This document shows, one piece after another, positions 42,212 to 50,737 of a stretch of 64,000 nucleotides of DNA (positions are counted from its first letter, which is position 1; each line of letters begins with the position of its first letter). This DNA is from CAUYUA01 sp963575675. Lineage in GTDB: Bacteria > Pseudomonadota > Alphaproteobacteria > Azospirillales > Azospirillaceae. The stretch lies in assembly GCA_963575675.1 (NCBI GenBank), contig CAUYUA010000250.1, positions 22,017-86,016 on the forward strand, written 5' to 3'. Position numbers and translations under genes: made by a program. The notes beneath the pieces are model-generated. The model searched no databases and was not told where the DNA came from. It saw only the letters and a list, made by a program, of their open reading frames with translations.

Positions 42212-43234
42212 TTACAGAAAAACAGTTCGGCATAAAATAGGAGGAGCCGTGGTCAACGCCAAAGCTCCCCATGACCAGCCTACGCCAAATCCCGACAACA
42301 ACAGCCGCATCGGTCTCTCCGCTAATGACGTCGCTAATCCTTCAGTCAGCGCAAGAGGAATTGATGCTGAACTCGTATTTCCATACTCTGATAACGCTAG
42401 TAAAAGCTGATCCGATCGTGCGCCGATCTTCTGTCCCAGATGACGAATCATTTGAGCATTTGCTTGATGTAGAATCACGGAATCAACGGATTCAATCGTC
42501 CAACCAGCGCGCTCGCACACAGACGATAAGACTGTCGGAATTTCTCGCAAGGTGAAGGCGAAAACCTGAGTGCCTTCCATAAAAAGATGAGGGGGCTGTT
42601 CCGGATAGCGCATTCCTCCACCTTTCACCATAAGATATGGGGCTCCGGCGCCATCACTTCCCAATTGAAACACCCATTCTCCAGCTTCCGAGTCGGGGAA
42701 TGTTAAAGCTGTGGCGGTCACTGCGTCGCCAAACAACGGAGCCACGGCGCGATCTGTCGGATCTATTAATCGAGATGTGGTGTCGCCGACCAAGAGCAAA
42801 GCTCGCCCCTGACCTATGGTTCGCAACAGTCCCGCAGCGGTCCATAATCCATAAATATATCCCGAACAACCGAGCCCCTGGTCAAATACTGCGCAATGTT
42901 TGCCGAGACCTAATCTTTGGTGGAGAAGAAATCCACTTCCGGGTAGAATATAGTCGTGTGTCTGTGAGACGAAGATCAATATATCAATTGACTCTGGCGT
43001 CCAATCCATTTGAGCCAAAAGTGTTCTGGCTGCTTCGTAAGCCAAATCGGACGCGCATTGTTCTTCAGACGCCAAGTGACGCGCTTCGATTCCTGTGGCT
43101 TTGGCGATCTTTCGCGCCGCGTCATCACCGAATCGTCGTCCCAGATCAGTTACATCTTCTCGCCGTGAGGGCAGACAAGACACAATTCCGGCGATCCGAA
43201 CACCATCAATGACACTACTGACCATAACACCCAT
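42212..43234 (-). CDS. 3-oxoacyl-ACP synthase III-like (KASIII/FabH family)
   Basis: A 340-residue thiolase-fold enzyme. The catalytic triad is intact: Cys123 (QGLGCSGYIYGL), His256 (ILHQANAQMIRHLG) and Asn286 (EYGNTSSASIPLAL). The N-terminal MVSSVIDGVRIAGIVSCLPS and the C-terminal LLSGFGVGWSWGALAL also fit. Such enzymes condense acyl-CoA with malonyl-ACP or transfer acyl groups. Here, with a solitary ACP and a hydrolase elsewhere in the window, it may initiate a special acyl chain. Homologues are named in flagellin modification loci. ATG codons at 43234 and 43225 are both possible starts. Confidence 0.92.
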   Translation of the reverse strand: MGVMVSSVIDGVRIAGIVSCLPSRREDVTDLGRRFGDDAARKIAKATGIEARHLASEEQCASDLAYEAARTLLAQMDWTPESIDILIFVSQTHDYILPGSGFLLHQRLGLGKHCAVFDQGLGCSGYIYGLWTAAGLLRTIGQGRALLLVGDTTSRLIDPTDRAVAPLFGDAVTATALTFPDSEAGEWVFQLGSDGAGAPYLMVKGGGMRYPEQPPHLFMEGTQVFAFTLREIPTVLSSVCERAGWTIESVDSVILHQANAQMIRHLGQKIGARSDQLLLALSEYGNTSSASIPLALTEGLATSLAERPMRLLLSGFGVGWSWGALALTTAPPILCRTVFL

Positions 43235-43350
43235 CCACTCGCGTTCAGAGATGGCTGCGGCGATCCAAAGACATTTTTTTGCTCCGTCGCAGAAGCTTCA
43301 AAAAATGTGCCGCCTATATTACACTGCTTAGGATACACGCCAAATACAGA

Positions 43351-43740
43351 ATGCTTTGTGTCATGACTGGAAGCAACAAAGAACCATTTTCGTCTGGAGA
43401 TTATCGTGTTAGCGCGCTTCTCTCCAAAGAAGAGAGTTGTGCCAACTATACATTCACCGATAAACCTTCGCCTTGGGAAGAAAAAATTGCCTCCACCCGT
43501 AAGGGATTTATCCCTATCGGCTTTACCAGAAATAATCTTCGTATTAATTATCTTCCTCCGCTTAAAATACGTAAAAGTTATAAGGTTGTCTGGTTGTCGC
43601 TTGCTTTGCTGATAGTTTTCCTTATATCTTTCTATGCTGTGCATTTGATCGGCATAAAGATGAATTATGTCCTTATTAATCCAGATGGAAGTAGTAGAAA
43701 CGTTGTGATTCATTGGGGGGGATGGAAAAAGTCAAACTGA
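43351..43740 (+). CDS. single-span membrane protein of unknown function
   Basis: A 130-residue protein with a polar N-terminus (TGSNKEPFSSGDYRVSALLS), a transmembrane segment near 78-100 (VVWLSLALLIVFLISFYAVH) and a short outside tail (NPDGSSRNVVIHWGGWKKSN). I do not recognise it. Start ATG 43351 or 43363 are alternatives; no strong ribosome site is visible. It ends 24 bp before the inverted-repeat element. Confidence 0.6.
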   Translation: MLCVMTGSNKEPFSSGDYRVSALLSKEESCANYTFTDKPSPWEEKIASTRKGFIPIGFTRNNLRINYLPPLKIRKSYKVVWLSLALLIVFLISFYAVHLIGIKMNYVLINPDGSSRNVVIHWGGWKKSN

Positions 43741-43764
43741 CGTTTTGATTTTTTGAATAAAAAC

Positions 43765-43950
43765 TAGACGGGTCCAGGGACTGTGTTCCTGGTCGCGGGG
43801 GATCATAAGGGGGGCTCGATAGCCCCCCTTATTTGCCGTAAGGCAAAATTCCGGCAAGCTGCAAGACGTTCGCCTTCCGGCGATAAGGGGGGCTATCGAG
43901 CCCCCCTTATGATCCCCCGCGACCAGGAACACAGTCCCTGGACCCGTCTA
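43765..43950. repeat. intact inverted-repeat element, 68-bp perfect arms, loop reversed
   Basis: The arms 43765-43832 and 43883-43950 are exact reverse complements for 68 bp. They differ from those of the copy at 23505 (ctcgatag in place of agcgaaag, gcggg in place of gccgg) but each arm pair is perfect. The 50-bp loop is the approximate reverse complement of the loop of that copy. It ends 5 bp before the stop codon of the TPR-glycosyltransferase gene. Confidence 0.97.
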
Positions 43951-43954
43951 CGCA

Positions 43955-45619
43955 CTAAAAAGTTGCTCCAATTGCTTGGTATTCGGCGACAATTTTTTTT
44001 CGCCAGAACTCCCACCCTTCAAGCGACACTCGACCCGTCAAAGTTTTACGCACATAATCTTCCGGCCAATCTGCGGGAAAACCAGCCATAACGTCAAAGT
44101 TGCCCTCCATCCATGCAGCAGAGAGAGCGTCATTGATCTTAAAGCTTAAAAAACCATCTGCGCGATCTTGCGCCCGAAGGCGACACGTGGTGAAGAGGCT
44201 CTGGCGCACAACAGGACAAGCAAATCCAAATCCGGAATCATAATATTCTGAATGTCTTGCAACAAAATCTAGGGCGCGCTGTTGTGCTCGCCATTCCGTG
44301 ATCCAAGCAGGCATATCACCGAAACACCACGCAAAATATTGACGATCAATGATCATGGAAGATGGGCGAATTAAACGCTGAAGAAATCCGTAAAGGTCCC
44401 GTGTAAAATAAGGATCTTCCGAATGCATAGGACGCGGACTAGACAGAATTGGGTAATAAAATTGAATGAATTCATGAGGGCGATCGCCAAAACGCACAAA
44501 ATCCGCATGATGCCAAGAATCGTGATGAATAACGTCCAACGGTGAGTTGCTCTCAATCTTCGCATGACCTGCTAAAGACGCCATAAGAATATTGTGCTGC
44601 TCTAGAACTTTTGTTAACGCCATAGCATCAAAAGGTTGATCTAGACGTTGATCTTCTTCTAACACCAATGCCAATCGCCCCGCTTTCGAATCTGATCCAA
44701 TTGCGTTTGCCCAAAAATGCGCAGGATTGATGAAATTCGAAAGACGTTCCGCCAGAATTTCTTCGTCTTTGGCGCACGGCCAATTTCTCCGAATAAAATC
44801 ATATTTTCCACGCACGCCATTTCCGGAAGAGATAATTTCTATATCCGGATGACGCACAGCCAACGTCTCTAGGTGTTTCTGTGAAGTTCCGTCGTCAAGC
44901 ACTACGATCCGACCATAATTCTCTGCGTAGGCTTTAATCGAACGGATGCAGCGATCAACCAAAAACGGACGTGAAAATGATTTAATATAAATTGTCAATG
45001 GCTTTATTGGCGCGTCTATAACCTTAATTTTTCCGGATTTTTTTTGTATTTTCTTCTCTACAAACCGAAGACATAACTTATTTACGTGGCATATTAAATT
45101 AAGTGTTTTTACGCTATCTTCACTCGCATTAACTAAAGATTTTAAAATAACCTCGGCCTCATCAAGACGATTCAAACGCACCAACAACATCGCCAATGCG
45201 AGTCCTAATTCCGGTTCTGCTGAATTCATAGTCCATGCGCGACGCATCCATGGTAAAGCCTCCCCCCATTGCCCGAGTTCAAACAGCGTTATACCCAGCT
45301 TAACCACAGGTTCAAGCGTTGTTGGCGCTAAATCGACTGCTTTATGATAGTGAGCCACGGCTTCAGTTCGTCGTCCCGCCGCTTTCAATGCATGTCCCAG
45401 GTGAAGATGTATTTCCATAATATGCGGAGCGAATTCAACGGCTCGTTCCAGTCGCGCAATTGCTTCTATTGTTCTCCCGCTCTGTGCTGCGATCATTCCA
45501 GACAAATGCAGAGCGTCTATATGATTTGGGGTCTCGCGTAAGATGTGGAGGTATATGGCTTCGGCCTCCTCCCATCGTCCTGCTTGGTGCAAACGGAGGG
45601 CCTCAGCAAATGTCGCCAT
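43955..45619 (-). CDS. TPR-repeat protein fused to a glycosyltransferase-like domain
   Basis: A 554-residue protein. Residues 1-170 are TPR repeats (MATFAEALRLHQAGRWEEAE, IHLHLGHALKAAGRRTEA). The rest begins LTIYIKSFSRPFLVDRCIRS, then GRIVVLDDGTSQKH, and contains LALVLEEDQRLDQPF with a possible DxD-like motif, suggesting a GT-A-like enzyme. The C-terminal EGWEFWRKKIVAEYQ is not recognised. It is transcribed divergently from the GT2 gene, from the region with a 28-bp hairpin. The start at 45619 has AGGA 11 nt upstream. Its acceptor is unknown. Confidence 0.75.
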   Translation of the reverse strand: MATFAEALRLHQAGRWEEAEAIYLHILRETPNHIDALHLSGMIAAQSGRTIEAIARLERAVEFAPHIMEIHLHLGHALKAAGRRTEAVAHYHKAVDLAPTTLEPVVKLGITLFELGQWGEALPWMRRAWTMNSAEPELGLALAMLLVRLNRLDEAEVILKSLVNASEDSVKTLNLICHVNKLCLRFVEKKIQKKSGKIKVIDAPIKPLTIYIKSFSRPFLVDRCIRSIKAYAENYGRIVVLDDGTSQKHLETLAVRHPDIEIISSGNGVRGKYDFIRRNWPCAKDEEILAERLSNFINPAHFWANAIGSDSKAGRLALVLEEDQRLDQPFDAMALTKVLEQHNILMASLAGHAKIESNSPLDVIHHDSWHHADFVRFGDRPHEFIQFYYPILSSPRPMHSEDPYFTRDLYGFLQRLIRPSSMIIDRQYFAWCFGDMPAWITEWRAQQRALDFVARHSEYYDSGFGFACPVVRQSLFTTCRLRAQDRADGFLSFKINDALSAAWMEGNFDVMAGFPADWPEDYVRKTLTGRVSLEGWEFWRKKIVAEYQAIGATF

Positions 45620-45665
45620 AGTTTGCTTATCCTATGTCTTGTGTCGTACATTTTTTATCCATTTT

Positions 45666-45729
45666 ACACCAGCAATTGCAAAGAATGACAGAGCCGAGAC
45701 GCTCTGTCATTCTTTGCAATTGCTGGTGT
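45666..45729. promoter_or_regulatory. 28-bp perfect inverted repeat between divergent glycosyltransferase genes
   Basis: The arms acaccagcaattgcaaagaa... (45666-45693) and their exact complement (45702-45729) enclose the 8-nt loop ccgagacg. The right arm ends 20 bp before the GT2 start codon and the left arm 46 bp from the divergent gene start. A stem of this length would appear in the mRNA leader of either gene or as a cruciform. It is too long for a simple operator. Confidence 0.95.
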
Positions 45730-45749
45730 TTTTCGCCATGGAGCCCCTC

Positions 45750-46589
45750 ATGCCCAGAGTCAGCATTACGCTTCCGAGCTTGCGCCCGAATTTTCTTTCC
45801 CAGTGTCTTGCAGCAATTTATGAGAGCGCAGAGTACGATGATTATGAGGTGCTCGTGGTTTCGCCATTTGAAGTTCGAGCCGACAAAGTTCGATGGATTG
45901 AGGAAAAACAAAAAAACGGTAATTGTCGAGCACATGCGTTGGCGTATGAACACGCTTCCGGAGACATCATTGTTGCGATGACGGATTACATTATCCCACG
46001 CCGCAAATGGCTTAAAAACGCTGTTGAGCATGTTTCTTTTTATGAAAGAAAAATTTTTCCGTATTGTTCCGGCTTGTTTTGGTCGAACTCTTCGGCGATT
46101 GGACCGACAATCGGAACAATATTTGGTCGGTATTATCCATATTACCCTATAGCGACCAGAAAGAGTTTAGAGGCTATCGGAGGATGGTATTCTTGCGAGT
46201 TTGTCGCAAATTATGGAGATGCGGATATTGGGCTCCGTATCTGGGCGGCAGGCGGGGCTTGTCAAGTCTGTTGGGATTCCGTGATTGCTGCGTCTTATGC
46301 TAGAAGTATGGTTCCTAGTCATCAAATCGGATTGAAAGCTCAAGAGCAAATATCTTGTGACCAAATGGTGTTTGTTAAAAAATGGCAAAAAATTTATGGT
46401 GAGGGCTGGTCAACTGAACGACGCGCTTCATTTAATTGTGACCTGCCGTTGGCGTATTTGCATTTTGACGACATGGGGCTAACGCCATTGATCGTTCGCC
46501 CGAATGATGTTGCGGGCGGAAATGTGCAAATTCTTTTGGACGAACTTCCGCCAGAGCGGCGCTATGATGGCGTAGAAATATTAAAATGA
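45750..46589 (+). CDS. glycosyltransferase family 2
   Basis: A 279-residue GT2 enzyme. MPRVSITLPSLRPNFLSQCL then EYDDYEVLVVSPFEVRADKV, AHALAYEHASGDIIVAMTDY with the donor-binding aspartate and NSSAIGPTIGTIFGRYYPYY mark the GT-A fold. ATG 45750 is favoured because GGAG lies 8 nt upstream; the frame is open further left to 45543 but that covers the hairpin. It should transfer a sugar onto a lipid or protein. The neighbour is a TPR-glycosyltransferase in the opposite direction. Confidence 0.85.
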   Translation: MPRVSITLPSLRPNFLSQCLAAIYESAEYDDYEVLVVSPFEVRADKVRWIEEKQKNGNCRAHALAYEHASGDIIVAMTDYIIPRRKWLKNAVEHVSFYERKIFPYCSGLFWSNSSAIGPTIGTIFGRYYPYYPIATRKSLEAIGGWYSCEFVANYGDADIGLRIWAAGGACQVCWDSVIAASYARSMVPSHQIGLKAQEQISCDQMVFVKKWQKIYGEGWSTERRASFNCDLPLAYLHFDDMGLTPLIVRPNDVAGGNVQILLDELPPERRYDGVEILK

Positions 46590-46645
46590 CGGCAAAATGA
46601 TGTCTTAAAGACGTCTTTTTGCCCTTGTTTTGCCGCTTTATTCTT

Positions 46646-46834
46646 TGGAATAAAAATTGGAGGGCTCCAGAGATTGTGTTTCCAGTCGCTTGGGCCAGGG
46701 ACGAAAGCCCCTCTTATTCGCGAAGCGATCTTTTCTTGGCCACGGTAGATTAAGAAGGGCTTTCATTTCCTTATGATGGTTTTCGATCCTCCGCGACCGA
46801 AGAGCACAGTTTTTGGACTCCTTTAATTTTTATA
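46646..46834. repeat. decayed dispersed inverted-repeat element
   Basis: The ends taaaaattggagggctccagagattgtgtttcc and agagcacagtttttggactcctttaatttttat face each other about 190 bp apart; the arms have many mismatches. It lies in the gap after the GT2 gene. The first 55 bp of that gap (46590-46645) contains a hairpin-like gtcttaaagac stretch. Confidence 0.8.
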
Positions 46835-46932
46835 ATGCGATTGCCCAAATGAACGCCCTTGACGCCGCTTTCGCATTCCTTCATTGAGTGATATGTTGGA
46901 TCGTTCAGCGGTCTGTTCCGTGAGATATCGCC

Positions 46933-47343
46933 ATGTTCAATCTAACCAGTTTTCTTGTGCGGTGGGTTTTGACCATGTTCGTCGTGTTTGCGACGTACAA
47001 TCCAACCGGCTCGTCTTATTATCATTGGATCACCGGCAACGCGGCAGGTGATGGTTCGTTGAAATTCTTTTGCGGCGTTGTCTTGCTGACGACTTATGGC
47101 GTTTTCGCCACCGCCATTTGGCGATCCATGGGCCCGGTTGGCGTCGCCGCCGCTTCCGCCGCCTTAACCGCTCTGATTTGGTCTTTGATCGATTACGGCT
47201 TGCTTGATCTTAATAACAACAACGCCGTCTCGACGATTCTTGGTTCTTTGTTGGCCACGTTGTTGGCTCTAGGCGTGTCGTGGTCGCATATCCGCACCAG
47301 GCTCAGTGGACAGGTCGATTCCAAGGACGTCAACCAATACTAA
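46933..47343 (+). CDS. four-helix membrane protein, DUF6524-like, copy 1
   Basis: A 136-residue integral membrane protein with four hydrophobic segments. The N-terminal RWVLTMFVVFATYNPTGSSY then YYHW is the characteristic motif of a small family that I recall as DUF6524, common in proteobacteria. It shares this motif with the paralogue at 50738. Function is unknown. Its end is followed by a clear terminator. Confidence 0.8.
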   Translation: MFNLTSFLVRWVLTMFVVFATYNPTGSSYYHWITGNAAGDGSLKFFCGVVLLTTYGVFATAIWRSMGPVGVAAASAALTALIWSLIDYGLLDLNNNNAVSTILGSLLATLLALGVSWSHIRTRLSGQVDSKDVNQY

Positions 47344-47379
47344 CTTCAGTTGAGTGGCAGGATAATCTGAAATGAAAAT

Positions 47380-47406
47380 AGGGGCTTCAAAGCCCCTTTT
47401 TTTTTT
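47380..47406 (+). terminator. rho-independent terminator after the DUF6524-like gene
   Basis: aggggctt and aagcccct arms around caa are followed by ten T. Confidence 0.95.
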
Positions 47407-47492
47407 GCCCAATTTGCGCCCCTGTGACGCGCGACACAGTGTCGCATGATCTTTTCCTCTAGATTGTGATTCGAAGAAAAGGAGGGGCGGAC

Positions 47493-47708
47493 ATGGACCT
47501 TATTCGGAGCAAAACAACCGTCATCTACACAGATTTCAACGAGCGCGAGGATGTTAGAACCGAACGCCGCTCCACCGATGCGCGTTGCTTGGAGGAAATC
47601 AATTTTCTCCGCTCGAAGCTTGACGCCGCAGAAGCTGAATTGGCTTCTATTACTGCGGCGCTCTCCGGCGTAAAAATCCTCATGTCTTCTGCCGCACAGC
47701 CTGGTTGA
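47493..47708 (+). CDS. small coiled-coil protein
   Basis: A 71-residue protein. ATG 47493 has an excellent ribosome site (AGGAGGGG, 8 nt). The second half is a coiled coil (RCLEEINFLRSKLDAAEAEL) and the first is charged (MDLIRSKTTVIYTDFNERED). I do not recognise it. Its last 29 bases overlap the convergent PseF-like gene. Confidence 0.7.
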   Translation: MDLIRSKTTVIYTDFNEREDVRTERRSTDARCLEEINFLRSKLDAAEAELASITAALSGVKILMSSAAQPG

Positions 47709-48423
47709 TTTTTATCCAATCAGGGTGTTGTTCAAGAATATTCAAACAATCTTTCCATGTAAAATATGGATTGGTTGGCGTTAGCGCTTCCAGGATGCGG
47801 CGAATCAGCTCTAAATCCGACGCCTCATCAACACACCAACGATAATGTCCCCAAGGCTCCGTTCCTTCAAAGACGCCAAGTCGAAATCGTTCCGGTCGTC
47901 GATAGATATACCGTGTTACATGTTCCCGTTCATCATCAGCCGTTCCATGCGCTGCGGCTTCGTCTAAAACCGCGCGAGGAAAAATCTCGGCGTCCAGTCC
48001 ACGCGGATAGCACGCCATATCCAGACCCAAGTAATCCAACGGCGGCTCGTTGGAGCAAAACCGTCCAACCATAGCGTCGATTAAGTCCGGATCAATCAAC
48101 GGACAATCCGCTGTTACACGAATAACGATTTCGGCGTTAAACTGCGCTGCGGCCTGTGCGTATCGTTGTAGAACATTGAATTCATCGCCTCGAAACACGG
48201 CGACGCCGAGATGTCCTCCCAACGCCGCCACTGGATCATCACTTACGCCGTTTGTCGTCGCCAGCACCACTTGATCGATGCTCTGACTCCGTTGAAGGCG
48301 TTCGAGGTGATGCGCCAGTAAAGGGCGTCCCGCCGCCGTCATCAGGACTTTTCCAGGAAGGCGAGTGGATGTCATACGCGCTTGAGTGACACAGACCACA
48401 CGCGGTTTCCGAACGGTCTCCAT
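47680..48423 (-). CDS. pseF: acylneuraminate cytidylyltransferase-like (PseF/SpsF family)
   Basis: A 247-residue nucleotidyltransferase starting VVCVTQARMTSTRLPGKVLM, the nucleotide-binding loop of the SpsF/PseF group (COG1861-type). VFRGDEFNVLQRYAQAAAQF and IRVTADCPLIDPDLIDAMVG carry the acidic metal-binding residues. PseF activates pseudaminic acid as CMP-Pse for flagellin or surface glycosylation. Other members of the group make CMP-sugars for spore coat polysaccharide, so Pse is inferred from the PseC, PseH and PseI candidates in the window. ATG 48423 begins METVRKPRV. The gene is convergent with the small coiled-coil gene. Confidence 0.85.
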   Translation of the reverse strand: METVRKPRVVCVTQARMTSTRLPGKVLMTAAGRPLLAHHLERLQRSQSIDQVVLATTNGVSDDPVAALGGHLGVAVFRGDEFNVLQRYAQAAAQFNAEIVIRVTADCPLIDPDLIDAMVGRFCSNEPPLDYLGLDMACYPRGLDAEIFPRAVLDEAAAHGTADDEREHVTRYIYRRPERFRLGVFEGTEPWGHYRWCVDEASDLELIRRILEALTPTNPYFTWKDCLNILEQHPDWIKINQAVRQKT

Positions 48424-48522
48424 AAAGCCCCTCGTATCTGTAAAATAACGGCAAGCTCGTCGGTTTATTATTGACGTAACATGTTTTCTGTAAATTCAGC
48501 GTTTATAATAAAAGAATCTGAA

Positions 48523-48554
48523 CATGTCGTTCAGTCGGCATGTCGTTCAGTCGG
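48523..48554. repeat. 16-bp tandem duplication at the 3' end of a gene
   Basis: catgtcgttcagtcgg occurs twice head to tail. The second copy contains the stop codon of the exported protein gene, so the duplication created or moved its end. Confidence 0.9.
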
Positions 48555-49359
48555 TTAGAGAAAGAGGATTCTTTAAAATCGAGACCAAAAGCGCATGGTA
48601 ATCTTCAAAGGATGTTTCTTTCGCGTTGTGCTCCGGAATAAGAGCGTCCAACGCTTCCAACCATTTTGCGTGTTCGTTGCGTTCGGTGGAAAAATTCTCG
48701 ACATGAGTAAAAAACGGTTTCGTCGCCTCGGCAAGCTCTTTGGCCATTGTTGAAAGCTTATTGATTGTCGCGATGTAGTTTTTCTCACGATCTGCGGTTT
48801 TGAAGTACTTTCCTTGATAGCGTTTTTCCATTTTATCATGAAAATCGTTCAGTTTGGACAATTGAGAATAAATAGAGTTGAACTGACTTAGTATGATGTT
48901 CGTAATCCGTATTGCCGAGGGAAAAGAGGAGATTTTATCTTGCCATTTGGAATCGCTTGCGCCGCATTCGGATTGAAAGAGAAGGGACAACGGCAGGGGG
49001 CGAAGGAATGTTTGGGCGTTCTCTTTAGAAAGATTGGGAGACGTCGCCAGAAGACAACGATACGCGCCGATTGTTATGTTGGAGAAGAAAGAGTCGCCGA
49101 TGTCGTCGGTTGACAGAGACGTCATGACCCTTGTGGTCATAAGATATGCGGGCTGATTCTGTTCGACGCGCAGAGCCTGAATGATGTCATAGAGAATATC
49201 GGCGTTTGCAACGGGGCAAGGCGTCTTCGGGCTATAATCTTTGGCTGTCAGTAGATACCGCTGTTTGCAAACATGAGGCGTGGTTGTCTCGGCGGCCGAG
49301 GCCGTCGTCAGGGAAAGCAGCGCGAGGAAGGCGACTGTCAGCGCCGTCTGTGTTCGCAT
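48547..49359 (-). CDS. exported helical protein of unknown function
   Basis: A 270-residue protein with a signal peptide (MRTQTALTVAFLALLSLTTA, likely cleavage after SAA). The mature part is mostly helical and charged (FSTERNEHAKWLEALDAL, INKLSTMAKELAEATKPFF) with four cysteines, possibly forming two disulfides. I do not recognise it. The ribosome site upstream of 49359 (AAAGGTC on the minus strand) is moderate. It is probably periplasmic. Confidence 0.7.
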   Translation of the reverse strand: MRTQTALTVAFLALLSLTTASAAETTTPHVCKQRYLLTAKDYSPKTPCPVANADILYDIIQALRVEQNQPAYLMTTRVMTSLSTDDIGDSFFSNITIGAYRCLLATSPNLSKENAQTFLRPLPLSLLFQSECGASDSKWQDKISSFPSAIRITNIILSQFNSIYSQLSKLNDFHDKMEKRYQGKYFKTADREKNYIATINKLSTMAKELAEATKPFFTHVENFSTERNEHAKWLEALDALIPEHNAKETSFEDYHALLVSILKNPLSLTD

Positions 49360-49451
49360 GATTGACCTTTCTTGACGTCACTTTGACGGCGAGACGGCGT
49401 CTTTAAGGCGTCTTCGCGCTGTTGTTTCGGCGTTGTCGGGGCGTCTATGAG

Positions 49452-49507
49452 CCGTCGCAGCGCCGTCATGACGGCTTATAGACGGCTCTATGACGGCGCT
49501 GCGACGG
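49452..49507. repeat. 18-bp perfect inverted repeat next to the Rieske gene
   Basis: ccgtcgcagcgccgtcat and atgacggcgctgcgacgg enclose a 20-bp loop that also contains gacggct units. It lies 12 bp from the Rieske stop codon and 92 bp before the exported protein start. There is no T run. Confidence 0.9.
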
Positions 49508-49519
49508 TTTGCGGCGCGG

Positions 49520-50569
49520 CTAACTGCGCCACCGAAGAACGATGTCTTTTACCGGGTTGACAAAGGCTCTTCCTTCGGCTTGGCTGCGAGCCCATTCGTT
49601 TTTGAGTTGGAAATACCAACGGGCTTGAACGTCGGCGTCTTTGATCAACATGAGCGATGGGTCATATTTAAGACCTTGTTTTTGCTCTACGACGGCGTCG
49701 CGGTCTTGAGCAAGAAACTCTTTCGCAAAACGGCGTAAGATTGGTCGCCCCAGAGTGAGCCAAGGCAGCGTCCAATACATAATATGGTTGATTTCCGTTT
49801 CTTGCTCATTGATCGGCGTGACGGCGGTAAGGTTAACCAGAGTATGACGTCCGGTTTGAATATGCTCTATGCGCACTCCTGGGAGGCGAAAGGTAATTTC
49901 AGTTTCCGGGATTCCGCCGAGAAGTTTATACGCCGCCGAGTTCTTGGAAGGTTTGTGGCGCCGCATTTGAAATCCGTGGGGGACCGGGCCGAAGAGTTTG
50001 GCCTTTTCGTGAATGGAGCGGCGGTTGCGCCAATACCAAGAGCGGTGGACAAACGGCCCGTGAGCGGGGTCCATCAGGCCGATGACGGCGTGATCGACAT
50101 AACAAGGGAAGTTCATCGTTTCGGCCATTTGATAGCCGCGTTGGCCGATTTCCGGAACGCGCGGAATGTCCTGAATGGGAGGCTCGGAGGCGCCCGGCTG
50201 ATCCTCCATATAAATCCATATATTGCCGTCGAGTTCGCGACAGGGATAAGAGCGGACGCGCACTTTGGCGATGTCGAAATCTTGCCCGGGAACCAAAGAG
50301 GGAATTTCGGCGCAGCATCCTTTTTGATCGAACAACCAGCCGTGGTAACGGCATTCGACGACCTCGCCGTCGAATCGACCGCTGGAAAGTGGAATGCCGC
50401 GATGAGGGCAGATGTCTCGGATCGCGAAGACGTCGCCGTTCTTTTGTCTGGCGAAGAGGATTGGTTCGTTAAGAAGAGTGCGTCCGACCATGGCGCCTGC
50501 GCGCAATTTATGGCCGGGCATGGCGTAGTACCAAATATTTCGTAGAAAAAAATGAGTGTCGTCGAGCAT
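49520..50569 (-). CDS. Rieske non-heme iron oxygenase
   Basis: A 349-residue oxygenase. The Rieske 2Fe-2S ligands are Cys54 and His56 (ICPHRGIP) and Cys73 and His76 (ECRYHGWLF). The catalytic iron region is MDPAHGPFVHRSWYW. The size and motifs fit Rieske oxygenases acting on aromatic, choline-like or vanillate-like substrates (VanA or phenylpropionate types). Such enzymes need a reductase, which is not in the window. It stands alone on this strand with short GACGGC-rich flanks. The substrate is not readable. Confidence 0.9.
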   Translation of the reverse strand: MLDDTHFFLRNIWYYAMPGHKLRAGAMVGRTLLNEPILFARQKNGDVFAIRDICPHRGIPLSSGRFDGEVVECRYHGWLFDQKGCCAEIPSLVPGQDFDIAKVRVRSYPCRELDGNIWIYMEDQPGASEPPIQDIPRVPEIGQRGYQMAETMNFPCYVDHAVIGLMDPAHGPFVHRSWYWRNRRSIHEKAKLFGPVPHGFQMRRHKPSKNSAAYKLLGGIPETEITFRLPGVRIEHIQTGRHTLVNLTAVTPINEQETEINHIMYWTLPWLTLGRPILRRFAKEFLAQDRDAVVEQKQGLKYDPSLMLIKDADVQARWYFQLKNEWARSQAEGRAFVNPVKDIVLRWRS

Positions 50570-50670
50570 AGGGAAACCCTCGATGGTGTCGTTACGACGG
50601 CTTAAAAGCGTCTATTTGACGTCTATATGGCGGTTTTTCGATGTCTTGGCGCCGTCAATGCGCCTTTGAT

Positions 50671-50708
50671 AAAAAAACGGCTACATTTCTTCATCAGAAA
50701 TGTAGCCG
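50671..50708 (-). terminator. rho-independent terminator of the second DUF6524-like gene
   Basis: Read on the minus strand, a 13-bp perfect stem (cggctacatttct with its complement, 5-nt loop) is followed by seven T. It lies 30 bp after the stop codon of the gene at 50738. Confidence 0.92.
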
Positions 50709-50737
50709 CTTGTTATATAACCGGAGATTGTTCATCA

